Positions 1-7,801 of a DNA stretch of 28,487 nucleotides are shown piece after piece. The notes beneath the pieces are model-generated. The model worked only from the letters and a program-made list of their open reading frames with translations. It made no database searches and was not told where the DNA came from. The stretch's first letter is position 1; every line of letters starts with the position of its first letter. The position numbers and the translations under genes were made by a program. The stretch is from JBOFSQ01 sp051651625. Lineage in GTDB: Bacteria; Planctomycetota; Planctomycetia; Pirellulales; Thermoguttaceae. The DNA lies in the NCBI GenBank assembly GCA_051651625.1, contig JBOFSQ010000005.1, forward strand, positions 1 through 28,487, read 5' to 3'.

Positions 1-486
1 GCTACAGCCTCTTGTGGCATTGCACCGGAATTTGCACCTATGGCCTCTTCACGCTCCGCGCGCAATGCCGACGAAACGCTAGAAAAACCGGCATATTCGC
101 AGTTTCCGAGACGGTGTGTTGCAAGCCCCGTTGGGGCAAACATACAATTTGCGACTGCAAGCAAACATTACTGCACCCACAGCGGTCGGGGTTCCTATTA
201 CTTCACTCGCGCATCTTCCCCACACGTCTCACTTCCCTCACTACGCAAACTTTTTACGCTTTGCCTACTCCGGCGGGCGGTTGCCAGATATTTCTTGCTT
301 TCCCGCAAAACACCCCTTGCCAAATAGACATAATAGACGAAAATAACAACTAGTCAGTGGACAGGTGCTCTGATGAGCGACGCGGAGTTTCTCGACCCAA
401 TGGTTGGGACGAAAACTTTCAAGAAACTAACTTGACTCGCACGCCGACTCGCAGCAAACACCATCTTTCACAAAAAGGAGGTTCCC
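1..486. other. Intergenic/leader region before the DUF1559 gene
   Basis: I see no convincing gene here. The longest open frames (about 113 codons) have no family resemblance and cross a palindrome. The region holds a GCCCCGTTGGGGC palindrome at 125-137, the same hairpin found in the repeat field at 1.7-2.9 kb, and a long imperfect hairpin at 384-419 upstream of the pseudopilin gene. The 5' neighbour lies outside the window. Confidence 0.6.
384..419 (+). promoter_or_regulatory. Leader stem-loop upstream of DUF1559 gene
   Basis: A long imperfect hairpin is readable by eye. The arm GGAGTTT (384-390) pairs with AAACTTT (413-419) using two G-U pairs. A small internal loop follows, then CG/CG (393-394 with 410-411), an A-A mismatch, and CCCAA/TTGGG (396-400 with 404-408) closed by a TGG loop. 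It ends about 67 bases before the ATG at 487. No U-tract follows, so a simple intrinsic terminator is unlikely. A leader element or mRNA-stability hairpin is a guess. Confidence 0.4.
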
Positions 487-1596
487 ATGACAAAGCGTAA
501 CAGAAGCCGTGGCTTTACTCTGGTCGAACTGCTGGTGGTCATCGCGATCATCGGTATGCTGGCGGGCTTGATGCTACCCGCTGTGCAACAGGCCCGCGAA
601 GCGGGCCGCCGTGCTGAATGCACCAACAACCAACGAAACGTCGCACTGGCGTGCATCAACTACGAAGGGGCGAGACAAGCGTTCCCGGGATTTAGGCAGA
701 AGGCCAGTGACATCCGCGATGCAAGCTGGTATGTCACCATCTTCCCCTACATCGAACAGACGAACCTGTACGATGTGCTTATCGCTAGGTGTGCAGCGAA
801 TGCCGCCAACCCAAATTACGGTTTGGGGAATGCTGTTAGTGACACCGCAGACGGCAAAGGAAATTACACAAATCATGCGATAGCGGTCTTCAAGTGTTCT
901 AGTGCTGGTGACCGTGACAATGAGCGTGTTCACTCTGTTGCAAACTGCGGACCGACGAATGTTATTGCGTCAGGTAAGACGTGGATGAGTGGTAGTACCC
1001 AATGGACTGGTAATGCGGCGGCGTTGGACGCGTACGGTAATGTTGTGCCAGTAACGGCAACAAATGATGCTGCAACACCTGTAACTGCACAATTTGAGCC
1101 AGCAGGCGGTGGTGGCGTCTTCTTCAACAAGGCTGGTCAGGTGACACCAAATACGTCCACCTCGGTGAGCCTTGAATATATCACAAGCAAAAATGGTACA
1201 TCGAATACACTATTGGTTTCGGAAAATCTCCAAGCTGGAAACTGGTACAGTAACACTGAAGATTATGCAGGGTTTTGCTTCCCCGATATTTGGGGCAGGG
1301 CAAATGATTCGAACCCACTTGGCGGTTCTAATTTTGAAACCACATCAATCAATGAGCCGGCTGATCCGCTCGTGAGTGATGGGTTTCCCTACTGGATAAA
1401 TGCGGGAAAGACTGGTGCCAATCTCTATGGTTATCGTCGTTCGCGTCCATCATCGAACCATCCGGGGATTGTGATGTCGGCGTTCTGCGATGGCAGCGTT
1501 CGCCCTGTTTCGGATGGTACGCGTAAGGAAGTATTCAGAGCGGCGATGCAGCCCGGTGGTAGTGGAGTCTTTGGTGCGAACGATTTCAACAACTAG
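487..1596 (+). CDS. DUF1559 prepilin-type (pseudopilin-like) protein
   Basis: The 369-aa protein begins with a type IV prepilin signal: a short basic leader, then RGFTLVELLVVIAIIG with the processing site G9|F10 and the conserved Glu at 14. The hydrophobic helix runs to about residue 30 and is followed by PAVQQAREAGRR, the usual DUF1559 continuation. Near the C-terminus His325 is followed nine residues later by Asp-Gly (335-336), the H-X9-DG motif of planctomycete DUF1559 proteins. The start is well supported by an AAAAAGGAGG Shine-Dalgarno sequence ending about 5 bases before the ATG. Family knowledge: such proteins occur in many paralogues per planctomycete genome and are thought to be exported through a type II secretion/pilus-like machine; their exact role is not known. 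The gene appears monocistronic, with a leader hairpin upstream and a repeat field downstream. Confidence 0.95.
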   Translation: MTKRNRSRGFTLVELLVVIAIIGMLAGLMLPAVQQAREAGRRAECTNNQRNVALACINYEGARQAFPGFRQKASDIRDASWYVTIFPYIEQTNLYDVLIARCAANAANPNYGLGNAVSDTADGKGNYTNHAIAVFKCSSAGDRDNERVHSVANCGPTNVIASGKTWMSGSTQWTGNAAALDAYGNVVPVTATNDAATPVTAQFEPAGGGGVFFNKAGQVTPNTSTSVSLEYITSKNGTSNTLLVSENLQAGNWYSNTEDYAGFCFPDIWGRANDSNPLGGSNFETTSINEPADPLVSDGFPYWINAGKTGANLYGYRRSRPSSNHPGIVMSAFCDGSVRPVSDGTRKEVFRAAMQPGGSGVFGANDFNN

Positions 1597-2371
1597 CATT
1601 GCTTTTCCTTTCGTTATAACTATCGGGGGGAAGTTTTGTTGTTTGCGTCCCTGCGTGAGGCCGCAGCGATAATGGTTATAGGTCATATAGGACGTATATG
1701 TCCTATGTGGCTTATGGGTTTTCCTCAATCGCGCTAGGGATTGGCGTTGACGTATTTGCCCCGACGGGGCAGTAAGAGCTTAGCCGTGGGTGAGCGGAGC
1801 GAACCCACGGTAAGGAACCCCAAAATCCAGCAAGCCCCAACGGGGCGCAAGAATCTGTACCGCATAAATTTCTTTCGCCCCGTTGGGGCTACGGATTGTG
1901 TGGTGTCGCCAACCCAAGGCTGCGGCGAATACACCTTGCCTTGGGCTACAATTAGGTCGTCGCTACGCGACTAGGAAATGAAATCGCAAACGTTCGGTGA
2001 ACGGGTGACTTTAACCCGTTTCGAGTATATGTCCTATGTGGCTTATGGGTTTTCCTCAATCGCGCTAGGGATTGGCGTTGACGTATTTGCCCCAACGGGG
2101 CAGCAAGAGCTTAGCCGTGGGTGAGCGAAGCGAACCCACGGTACGGAACCCCAAAATCCAGCAAGCCCCAACGGGACGCAAGAATCTGTACCGCATCAAT
2201 TTCTTTCGCCCCGTTGGGGCTACGGATTTTTTGGGGTCGCTGACCGTGGGTTCACGGAATACCGCTCACCCACGGCTAAGTTCTATCGCCCCGTTGGGGC
2301 GAAAATGCCAGACAACAACGCCGTCAAAATTCCGTGAACGGTTACAAATTTTTCGTGAAAGGAGAACAAGC
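1597..2371. repeat. Repeat field 1: palindromic units A and B
   Basis: There is no gene before the ATG at 2372. Unit A (about 1694-1971) and unit B (about 2025-2300) share a lead-in (the GTATATGTCCTATG sequence, a TTTTCCTCAATCGCGCTAG stretch) and then a mirror-symmetric core. The core order is hairpin GCCCC/GGGGC, hairpin CCGTGGGT/ACCCACGG, inner GCCCC hairpin, a centre near 1861 (A) or 2193 (B), inner GCCCC hairpin, and then a two-hairpin module. In B the right module is CCGTGGGT/ACCCACGG plus GCCCCGTTGGGGC. In A it is replaced by CCCAAGGC/GCCTTGGG (1913-1945) plus GTCGC-TAC-GCGAC (1959-1971). Open frames through these units are repeat translations, not genes. Confidence 0.85.
1680..1707. 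repeat. ATAGGAC...GTCCTAT palindrome, copy 1
   Basis: ATAGGAC (1687-1693) and GTCCTAT (1700-1706) are inverted around a 6-base GTATAT centre, preceded by TAGGTCAT. The same arms around CTATAT recur at 11350-11369, where they overlap the 3' end of the GH43 gene. A half copy opens unit B at 2025. Confidence 0.7.
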
Positions 2372-2545
2372 ATGGCGTATGAAACAAAGGTGATTTTGAT
2401 CGCGCTGGCGGAGCTTGCTTGCAGAACCCATTCAAGGGAAGTTTACAATGCGATAGCCAAAATGGCAAATGCCGAAGGTGTTGTGCTAAAGCCTTATAAA
2501 GAAGCGTTGGCCGAAATAGAAGAAGATAGACTCAAAACGGATTGA
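2372..2545 (+). CDS. Small hypothetical protein (57 aa)
   Basis: I choose the ATG at 2372 because it has a good Shine-Dalgarno (GAAAGGAG, about 7 bases upstream). Extending the frame upstream only translates repeat unit B. The 57-aa product starts MAYETKVILIALAELACR and is mostly helical by composition, with an acidic/basic C-terminus (EIEEDRLKTD). There are no Cys pairs, signal peptide or membrane segment. I do not recognise a named family with certainty. Small proteins with this style of start and a later 'EGV.LKPY' segment look familiar as conserved hypotheticals, but that is recollection, not evidence. The gene lies between repeat units B and C, so it is bracketed by nearly identical direct copies about 580 bp apart. 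Confidence 0.7.
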   Translation: MAYETKVILIALAELACRTHSREVYNAIAKMANAEGVVLKPYKEALAEIEEDRLKTD

Positions 2546-2981
2546 GACGGTCCGTTCAAGGCCTGTTGGGAAACTTCCCCAGTGAGCGGTGGCTGTAAAG
2601 CCACCGATGGAGCCGCGAGTTGACGTCGTTTTTGTTTTCCTCAATCGCGTAGAGATTGGCGTTGACGTATTTGCCCCGACGGGGCAGCAAGAGCTTAGCC
2701 GTGGGTGAGCGGAGCGAACCCACGGTACGGAACCCCAAAATCCAGCAAGCCCCAACGGGGCGCAAGAATCTGTACCGCATAAATTTCTTTCGCCCCGTTG
2801 GGGCTACGGATTTTTTGGGGTCGCTGACCGTGGGTTCACGGAATACCGCTCACCCACGGCTAAGTTCTATCGCCCCGTTGGGGCGAAAACGCTAGACAAC
2901 CAATGTTCCTCGTGCAAGCAGGTTTTACTACACCCTTTTAATAGAAGCCGTTATTCGTGTAGCGACGTTCCGAGATGAGTT
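2546..2981. repeat. Repeat field 1: palindromic unit C
   Basis: Unit C (about 2630-2889) nearly repeats unit B and has the same 212-bp span from first to last GCCCC hairpin (2673-2884 against 2089-2300). Its left half differs from unit A at only two positions that I can find. The hairpins are GCCCCGACGGGGC 2673-2685, inner hairpins 2749-2761 and 2792-2804, CCGTGGGT/ACCCACGG 2828-2859, and GCCCCGTTGGGGC 2872-2884. No gene is seen in this interval. Confidence 0.85.
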
Positions 2982-3404
2982 ATGAGTCAAACATTATCCC
3001 CACCACAAGAAGAGGCCACCGTTCCCGCGCCGAAGCGTAAGCGTCGGCGTTTACGGAACAGGCCGCGCACGCTTGGTCAGCTTTTGGAACTTCGCATCAT
3101 GCAAGTTGCGCATCGGATTCGCCAAGCTGATATTCGCATCGAACAAGTAGAACGGCAGATGGCCGAGATACGTCAAGAGATGCGTGAACAGTTTGCGAGA
3201 GTTGATACACGCATCGACAGCAGTGCAAACCGAGTCATCGGTTTGTTGTCGATAGTTATTGCCGTTGCGTTGTCAATCACCGGTTGGATGCTATCAGACA
3301 ATCGCACATCTTGGCGTCAAGACGACGTTCCGCGAAACCGTATGGAGAGTCCGCAGCGACTTGAACAGCGTGACGTTCCGGCATTGCCGCAACCAGTTCA
3401 GTAG
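2982..3404 (+). CDS. Small coiled-coil, single-TM membrane protein
   Basis: The 140-aa product has three parts. Residues 1-32 are Pro-rich then strongly basic (KRKRRRLRNR). Residues about 33-80 are a heptad-like helix rich in Arg, Glu and Gln (HRIRQADIRIEQVERQM). One membrane helix spans about 84-104 (VIGLLSIVIAVALSITGWML), followed by a polar tail. By the positive-inside rule the basic coiled-coil end should be cytoplasmic (inference). I do not recognise a family. The Shine-Dalgarno is weak. The next gene starts 19 bases after the stop, so it probably heads a three-gene operon with the Cys-rich protein and the GT-C-like protein. Confidence 0.7.
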   Translation: MSQTLSPPQEEATVPAPKRKRRRLRNRPRTLGQLLELRIMQVAHRIRQADIRIEQVERQMAEIRQEMREQFARVDTRIDSSANRVIGLLSIVIAVALSITGWMLSDNRTSWRQDDVPRNRMESPQRLEQRDVPALPQPVQ

Positions 3405-3423
3405 GACCAATTAGGTGCAACAA

Positions 3424-3627
3424 ATGGAATGCATGAAAGAAAAGAACAGCGAACACTGTGCTTGTACCTACACGTCTTGCTCACGACGCGGCGTTTGCTG
3501 CGCGTGTATCAAGTCGCATCTCGCCAAACGTGAGCTTCCGGGTTGCTGTTTCCCCAAAGACGCCGAAGCAACTTATGACCGTTCATTTGAACACTTCGCA
3601 CGCCTCGTCAGCGAGAAGCAAGCATGA
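3424..3627 (+). CDS. Cysteine-rich small protein, DUF6485-like
   Basis: Starting at the ATG at 3424 the product is 67 aa. A GTG at 3415 in the same frame is an alternative that adds three residues. The Cys pattern is the key feature: MEC, then CACTYTSC, then GVCCACI and GCCF, about nine cysteines in the first 45 residues, followed by a typical YDRSFEHFARLV tail. From memory this matches the DUF6485 family of short proteins with conserved Cys clusters, which presumably bind metal (zinc or iron-sulphur; not shown). The stop codon overlaps the next start as ATGA (3624-3627), a strong sign of translational coupling with the membrane protein downstream. Confidence 0.85.
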   Translation: MECMKEKNSEHCACTYTSCSRRGVCCACIKSHLAKRELPGCCFPKDAEATYDRSFEHFARLVSEKQA

Positions 3628-5063
3628 CAACGCAACAACGCTGGAGCATCTATTGGCTGCTCCTTCTCGTTTCTGCGGGAATGATGCTGGGACGAATCGC
3701 CGCCGTTGACCGCGTTGAGTATTCACGTCACGCGAGCTATGAGAAAGTGCGTTCGCCCGCACTGTCGGCAAACGACCGCAGCCGCTGGGACACCATTCGC
3801 GCACTGGTCGAACCGTCGATGCGAACCGCCGATGGCAGCGGCCAAATAATTTGGTACGCCATCGACCGCGTTCAAGACACGCCGGGATGGGACACAATCG
3901 ACATGGTAAAACACCGCTCGCCACGCAGCAAGACGAGCGAAGAGTTTTTGTACTCCAGCAAACCGCCGCTACTACCAACGCTCCTTGCGATTCCGTATGC
4001 GGCGATTTTTTACGGTTCCGGCGGCAGCGTATCGCTCGCAACGCACCCGTATTTCGTAACGCGACTCCTTCTCGTCGTCTGTCAACTTCTGCCGCTTTTG
4101 GCGGCGTGGCTCGTCATCATTCGTCGCATCGACCGCTGGGTTACGCACGATGTCGCGCGGTTCATCGCGGTTGCGTTCGTCTGCTTCGGAACGTTCCTCT
4201 CGACGTTCGTCGTCACGCTCAACAACCACATTTTCGGCTTCGTCGCGGCAACGTTCGCGCTCGATGCGGCGATACGCATTCTCTTTGAAGACGAACGGCG
4301 TTTGCGATTTTTTTTCGTAGCGGGACTCGCGGCAGCGTTTTGCGTCGCGTGCGAACTTCCAGCGGCAATCTTTGCAACGTTTCTCGGACTTTGGCTTCTG
4401 CGATATTTTCCAAGACAGACTGCCTTTGCATTCGGCGCGGGCGTTGTCATCGTTGCGGCGGCGTTTTTACTGGCGAACTATTATCCGCACGGAACGCTCA
4501 AACCACCTTACGCAATGAAAGCGTGGTACGACTACACTTACGTTCGTGGCGGAAAACTCCGCGAATCGCACTGGAATAACCGCGTCGGAATGGATGTCGG
4601 CGAAGAATGCGTCGGTGAATACTTTCTCCATTCAACAATCGGACACCACGGCATATTTTCGCTGACGCCGATCTGGCTCTTCGCTATTTATGGTGCGTTG
4701 TTAGAGTTCCGCAGTACAAATAAACGACGCCGCGAACAGATGTTCCTCATCGCGGCGACGTGGCTGATCGTTTTCGTCTTCTACATGGCGCGAACGCAAG
4801 TTGACCGAAACTACGGCGGAATGACGTGTTGTCTGCGCTGGACACTCTGGCTCGCCGCACTCGCAATCATTCCGCTCATCGCGGCTCTTGACCGCATCGC
4901 TACCAGTGCCGATAACTGTCGCCGCGGACGGTTTGTTCTCTGGCTCGTACTGATTGCGATGTCGGTCTCGGCGATGTCGGTTGCGTACCCAACGTGGAAC
5001 CCGTGGTCGCAGCCGTGGCTGTACTTGCTGTTCCACTGGTGGGGATTGCCGGTGTTGCAGTAG
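3624..5063 (+). CDS. Polytopic membrane protein, GT-C glycosyltransferase-like
   Basis: The 479-aa product has an N-terminal membrane helix (about 9-27), a roughly 95-residue hydrophilic loop, and then some 8-10 further membrane helices. The loop ends in a YSSKPPLLPTLLAIPYA segment. That arrangement (first helix, large external loop with acidic residues, then S-KPPL just before the second helix) resembles GT-C fold lipid-linked sugar transferases such as ArnT/PMT-like enzymes, so a transfer reaction at the outer face of the cytoplasmic membrane is a reasonable guess. I cannot confirm the catalytic Asp. DDE-like acidic residues occur in the loop (DRVQDTPGWDTIDM). It is translationally coupled to the Cys-rich gene upstream and is the last gene of the operon. 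Confidence 0.75.
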   Translation: MTTQQRWSIYWLLLLVSAGMMLGRIAAVDRVEYSRHASYEKVRSPALSANDRSRWDTIRALVEPSMRTADGSGQIIWYAIDRVQDTPGWDTIDMVKHRSPRSKTSEEFLYSSKPPLLPTLLAIPYAAIFYGSGGSVSLATHPYFVTRLLLVVCQLLPLLAAWLVIIRRIDRWVTHDVARFIAVAFVCFGTFLSTFVVTLNNHIFGFVAATFALDAAIRILFEDERRLRFFFVAGLAAAFCVACELPAAIFATFLGLWLLRYFPRQTAFAFGAGVVIVAAAFLLANYYPHGTLKPPYAMKAWYDYTYVRGGKLRESHWNNRVGMDVGEECVGEYFLHSTIGHHGIFSLTPIWLFAIYGALLEFRSTNKRRREQMFLIAATWLIVFVFYMARTQVDRNYGGMTCCLRWTLWLAALAIIPLIAALDRIATSADNCRRGRFVLWLVLIAMSVSAMSVAYPTWNPWSQPWLYLLFHWWGLPVLQ

Positions 5064-5067
5064 TTCT

Positions 5068-5494
5068 AGTGCCTTGTCATTCTTTTTTTTGGGGATTGCA
5101 GTTGTTGGTGACGGTTCACGATTTTCACGACAGCATACATTGTGAGCGGCTTTATTTTTTGCGCACAAAGGCGCAAAGAGCACAAAGGACACGAAGAGTT
5201 TGTCAAGTTTTTTCCTTTGCCCGTAGGGCAACAATATCAATAGAACAAAGCCACCGACAAAATCGTTTTGCCCGTTAGGGCATTCATATTTCCCCGCGTT
5301 GGAATCATTTATGCCCTACGGGCAAATTCGGATTCTGTTGTTGTCGCTGTTCTACTGATATTATTCCCCTAGCGGGGAGTTGATGTGTAATCCGCTTTGT
5401 GTGCTTTGTGCTCTTCGTGTCTTTGTGCGCAAAAAACAAAACTGCCAACAACGTTTCACACGCAACACCCTGTTTTCGCAATGACAAGGCACTA
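5068..5494. repeat. Nested inverted-repeat (MITE-like) element
   Basis: A perfect 15-bp terminal inverted repeat, TAGTGCCTTGTCATT at 5068-5082 and its complement at 5480-5494, encloses 427 bp without a credible gene. Inside lies a second, imperfect inverted repeat of about 42 bp. Its left arm is 5155-5196 and its right arm 5395-5436; both read TTTTTTGCGCACAAAG at the outer end. Between these are GCCC/GGGC hairpins around 5219-5232 and 5315-5325 and a CCCCTAGCGGGG hairpin near 5367-5378. A partial relative lies at 24228-24405. It could be a non-autonomous transposable element, but no convincing target duplication is visible. Confidence 0.6.
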
Positions 5495-5495
5495 C

Positions 5496-5566
5496 GTTCG
5501 GCTATGCCGAACCGATGTGCGGGTACAAGCAAGGTAGGCGACGGGTTTATAACCCGCCGCCTACCT
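5496..5566. repeat. Two strong hairpins downstream of the porin gene
   Basis: The first is GTTCGGCTATGCCGAAC (5496-5512). The second is a 16-bp stem, 5532-5547 with 5551-5566, matching at 15 of 16 positions (arm AGGTAGGCGACGGGTT) around a TAT loop. They lie 30-100 bases beyond the stop codon of the minus-strand porin and could stabilise or end its transcript. No U-tract is present, so a classical terminator call is not justified. Confidence 0.55.
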
Positions 5567-5595
5567 CTTTCGCCCCCCACCTACTTTGTCGCACT

Positions 5596-6954
5596 CTACC
5601 TCTTCACAACCACCGAGACGCCGCCCGAAAATTGCGTGCGACGAGTGTCGTCGTTGAAACGTTGTTCGTGCGAATACTCATCGAATCGGATTTCCGGTTT
5701 GACGAGCAGCGACTTCATCGGTTTCCAGTTCGCCGCGAGTGAGAAGGCGTATTTGTCGTCGGCTCCGCGGTGCAAGTGGTTTTCTTCATTCCACTCATAC
5801 TCGTAGTCGTATCCCCACTCCGCGCGACCGCCGATGGCGAGACGCTTGTTCAATTTGTAAAGCAGTTCGTTGCTGATCCCATACGCGCCCGTTGCGAGGT
5901 TCGCGTGGTGACCACCTTCTTCGACGCCGAGTGTGTCGCTGCGGAGAACCCACTCGATCTTGTAACTCCAACGCTCGTTGAGTTCAAACTCGCCGACAAG
6001 TCCGTTTACGAACATGTTGCGTTTGCCCAGAGTGACGTTGTTAAGTGCTGCGACGCCTTCAAACTCGGTATCGCGTCCGACGAGGAGTGTGTAGAGAAAC
6101 TTTGCGCGATGACCGAGTTTGTATTCGAGTCCGCCGTAGAATGCGTTGTTCTTGTCGGAATCGAAAAACATATCGGTGCTGCCGTGCGTGCCGAGTGCTT
6201 TGAAGAGCAGGTGACTGCGGTATCCTTGCGTCCAGCCGCCAAACGCCTCAAGATTTTCAGCCACCTCATACGACGCAACGACGCCGCCGAGTGTGTGGGG
6301 CGTCATAGCGTAGGTGTCGGAGAGCGAGTAGAAGAACCGCTCGGTCGAGTACGGCGACTCGCTCGAAATCTTCGAGAGCATCTTTCCAAGTTTGACGCTC
6401 AACTTTCCGAACCCAATTTCCGCATAAGCCTGCGTAAGTGCGGTGGCGTAGTCGCCGGTCTGCCAGTTCCACTCGTGGTGATTCAAAACGTCGCGGAGCG
6501 GTGCTGATTCGAGTCCGCTCGATTGGAGCAACACTGCATCGGTGCCGAACATCACATCGGTACGTCCGCCGATGTCGAACCGTTTGTGGTGGTCGATTTT
6601 CTTGCCGAAGTTTAGCACCATCTGGTTCATCTGCACGTCGGTCATCCGAACGTTTTGGAGAACCGACGTGTTGCCGCTTACGGTTTCCCAGCGACCATGA
6701 TTATCGTATGTGTTTCCGCGACCGTATTCATTTGCCCAGAATCCCGATTCGACCCAAGCTCCCCAGAAGTAGGGCGAGTGTTTCGCTTCGTGTCCGCAGT
6801 TATCGACCGCTTCGCACGGCTCGCACGCAGCGGGTTCGCACGGTGCACATTCACCAGCCGCCTCACCGTGAGACGCTTCAACGCCAGCGACAACAAGCTG
6901 CATCGCAACCGCAGTGACGATCCCGCCAAGTCCATTCACCAGATAACGTTTCAT
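5596..6954 (-). CDS. Outer-membrane beta-barrel porin (BBP2/OmpL-like)
   Basis: I chose the start at 6954 (MKRYLVNGLGG), giving 452 aa, because a GGGAG Shine-Dalgarno precedes it and the protein then opens with a signal peptide (MKRYLVNGLGGIVTAVAMQL, cleavage after about residue 28). An upstream start at 7014 would add 20 non-signal residues. After the signal comes a striking Cys-rich segment (CAPCEPAACEPCEAVDNC), then alternating amphipathic strands with many aromatic residues. Examples are SPYFWGAWVESGFWANEYG, LEAFGGWTQGYRSHLL and WSYKIEWVLRSDT, typical of the porin families PF07642/OmpL-like found in planctomycetes. Likely role: passive uptake of small solutes across the outer membrane (family inference). 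It is monocistronic on the minus strand. Confidence 0.85.
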   Translation of the reverse strand: MKRYLVNGLGGIVTAVAMQLVVAGVEASHGEAAGECAPCEPAACEPCEAVDNCGHEAKHSPYFWGAWVESGFWANEYGRGNTYDNHGRWETVSGNTSVLQNVRMTDVQMNQMVLNFGKKIDHHKRFDIGGRTDVMFGTDAVLLQSSGLESAPLRDVLNHHEWNWQTGDYATALTQAYAEIGFGKLSVKLGKMLSKISSESPYSTERFFYSLSDTYAMTPHTLGGVVASYEVAENLEAFGGWTQGYRSHLLFKALGTHGSTDMFFDSDKNNAFYGGLEYKLGHRAKFLYTLLVGRDTEFEGVAALNNVTLGKRNMFVNGLVGEFELNERWSYKIEWVLRSDTLGVEEGGHHANLATGAYGISNELLYKLNKRLAIGGRAEWGYDYEYEWNEENHLHRGADDKYAFSLAANWKPMKSLLVKPEIRFDEYSHEQRFNDDTRRTQFSGGVSVVVKR

Positions 6955-7156
6955 AAAATCTTCAGCTCCCGTAAACGATTTTGACGTGCGAAACCGTTCG
7001 CGTACACGTCGCAAACAACCATCTCGGCACGTCGAAGGAATCGCCCGATCTCGCTGTCAACTTCAGCGTCGTTGAGTTGTGCGGTAACGTTGCCGCAGTT
7101 TGCGCGGATTAACGTAACGTGGCGGATGCGTTTCAGATTTGCCGATTTGGCTGCGG

Positions 7157-7798
7157 TCAGTGTCGCGCACCAAGATAGACGGCAACAGCAAGAATGGTGC
7201 CGACTACAGTAGCAGCGGCAACGATGACGGCGAGAACCGTATTGACAGTGCGATGCCACCGAGCCGAATTGACTTCTTCGAGCATCTTGTTTAGTTCTTC
7301 ACGCCCGCAATCCCATCGCGAGTTAATCGCTCGCAACTTGGGGAGGTTTGATTCCAGCCAATCTAGCCATCGCCACCGATCTTCTTTCGGAAGCACATTA
7401 GCACTCAACTCTTCTTTGAATTTGTTGATCCAAGCCTTGTCTGCTCCGTAATCATTGATAATCGTGCTCACCACGACGCGACCATAATCGTCGCAAAACC
7501 GGCGGCACTCTGCAAGAATATATTGGATTTGTGCATCAATAGCATCGAAGCAAGCTCGATTGCAGTGCCTGATCGCATCCTCGTACTCGGCATTGACGTC
7601 GGCACCATCCCGCAAAGCCTGTGCCGCGTGACGGCCAGCGTACCGCAACTCATTGATAGATGGAACTAACACACCACTCTTAGAACCGCCGAGCGCAATG
7701 TCTCTCGGCGATAACGGCCCAACGAAAAACTCCGCTTCCTTAAGGTAATGCTCCGCACGCTCGAACGATTCACGGTATGTGACTTCCAAGTTCGCCAT
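7157..7798 (-). CDS. Unknown protein with C-terminal membrane anchor (213 aa)
   Basis: The product is largely helical and polar, with a Trp-rich middle (DRWRWLDWLESNLPKL) and several Cys residues (HCNRACFDAI, CRRFCDD). It ends in one hydrophobic helix (TVNTVLAVIVAAATVVGTILAVAVYLG) with only a few residues after it. This looks like a tail-anchored or C-terminally anchored protein with its bulk in the cytoplasm. I do not recognise the family. The start follows the stop of the 70-aa gene upstream by only three bases, so the two are almost certainly co-transcribed and functionally linked. A toxin-antitoxin or sensor pair is possible, but nothing in the sequence shows it. Confidence 0.75.
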   Translation of the reverse strand: MANLEVTYRESFERAEHYLKEAEFFVGPLSPRDIALGGSKSGVLVPSINELRYAGRHAAQALRDGADVNAEYEDAIRHCNRACFDAIDAQIQYILAECRRFCDDYGRVVVSTIINDYGADKAWINKFKEELSANVLPKEDRWRWLDWLESNLPKLRAINSRWDCGREELNKMLEEVNSARWHRTVNTVLAVIVAAATVVGTILAVAVYLGARH

Positions 7799-7801
7799 GT
7801 G

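Noticed and set aside
370..414. CTGATGAG ... GAAA core resembling a hammerhead ribozyme
   Set aside because: The conserved CUGAUGA and GAAA words are present, but I could not form stem I or stem III with either a type I or type III layout, the position before the cleavage site does not fit, and the words between fold into another hairpin. One such match by chance is expected in a window of this size.
2072..2371. N-terminal extension of the 57-aa protein
   Set aside because: The 100 extra codons are repeat unit B in translation. The downstream ATG has a clear Shine-Dalgarno.
1741..2895. Open frames translating to SLAVGERSEPTV and FRPVGATD-type peptides
   Set aside because: They are translations of the palindromic repeat units, occur in several units in both orientations, lack a ribosome-binding site and would start inside the repeat.
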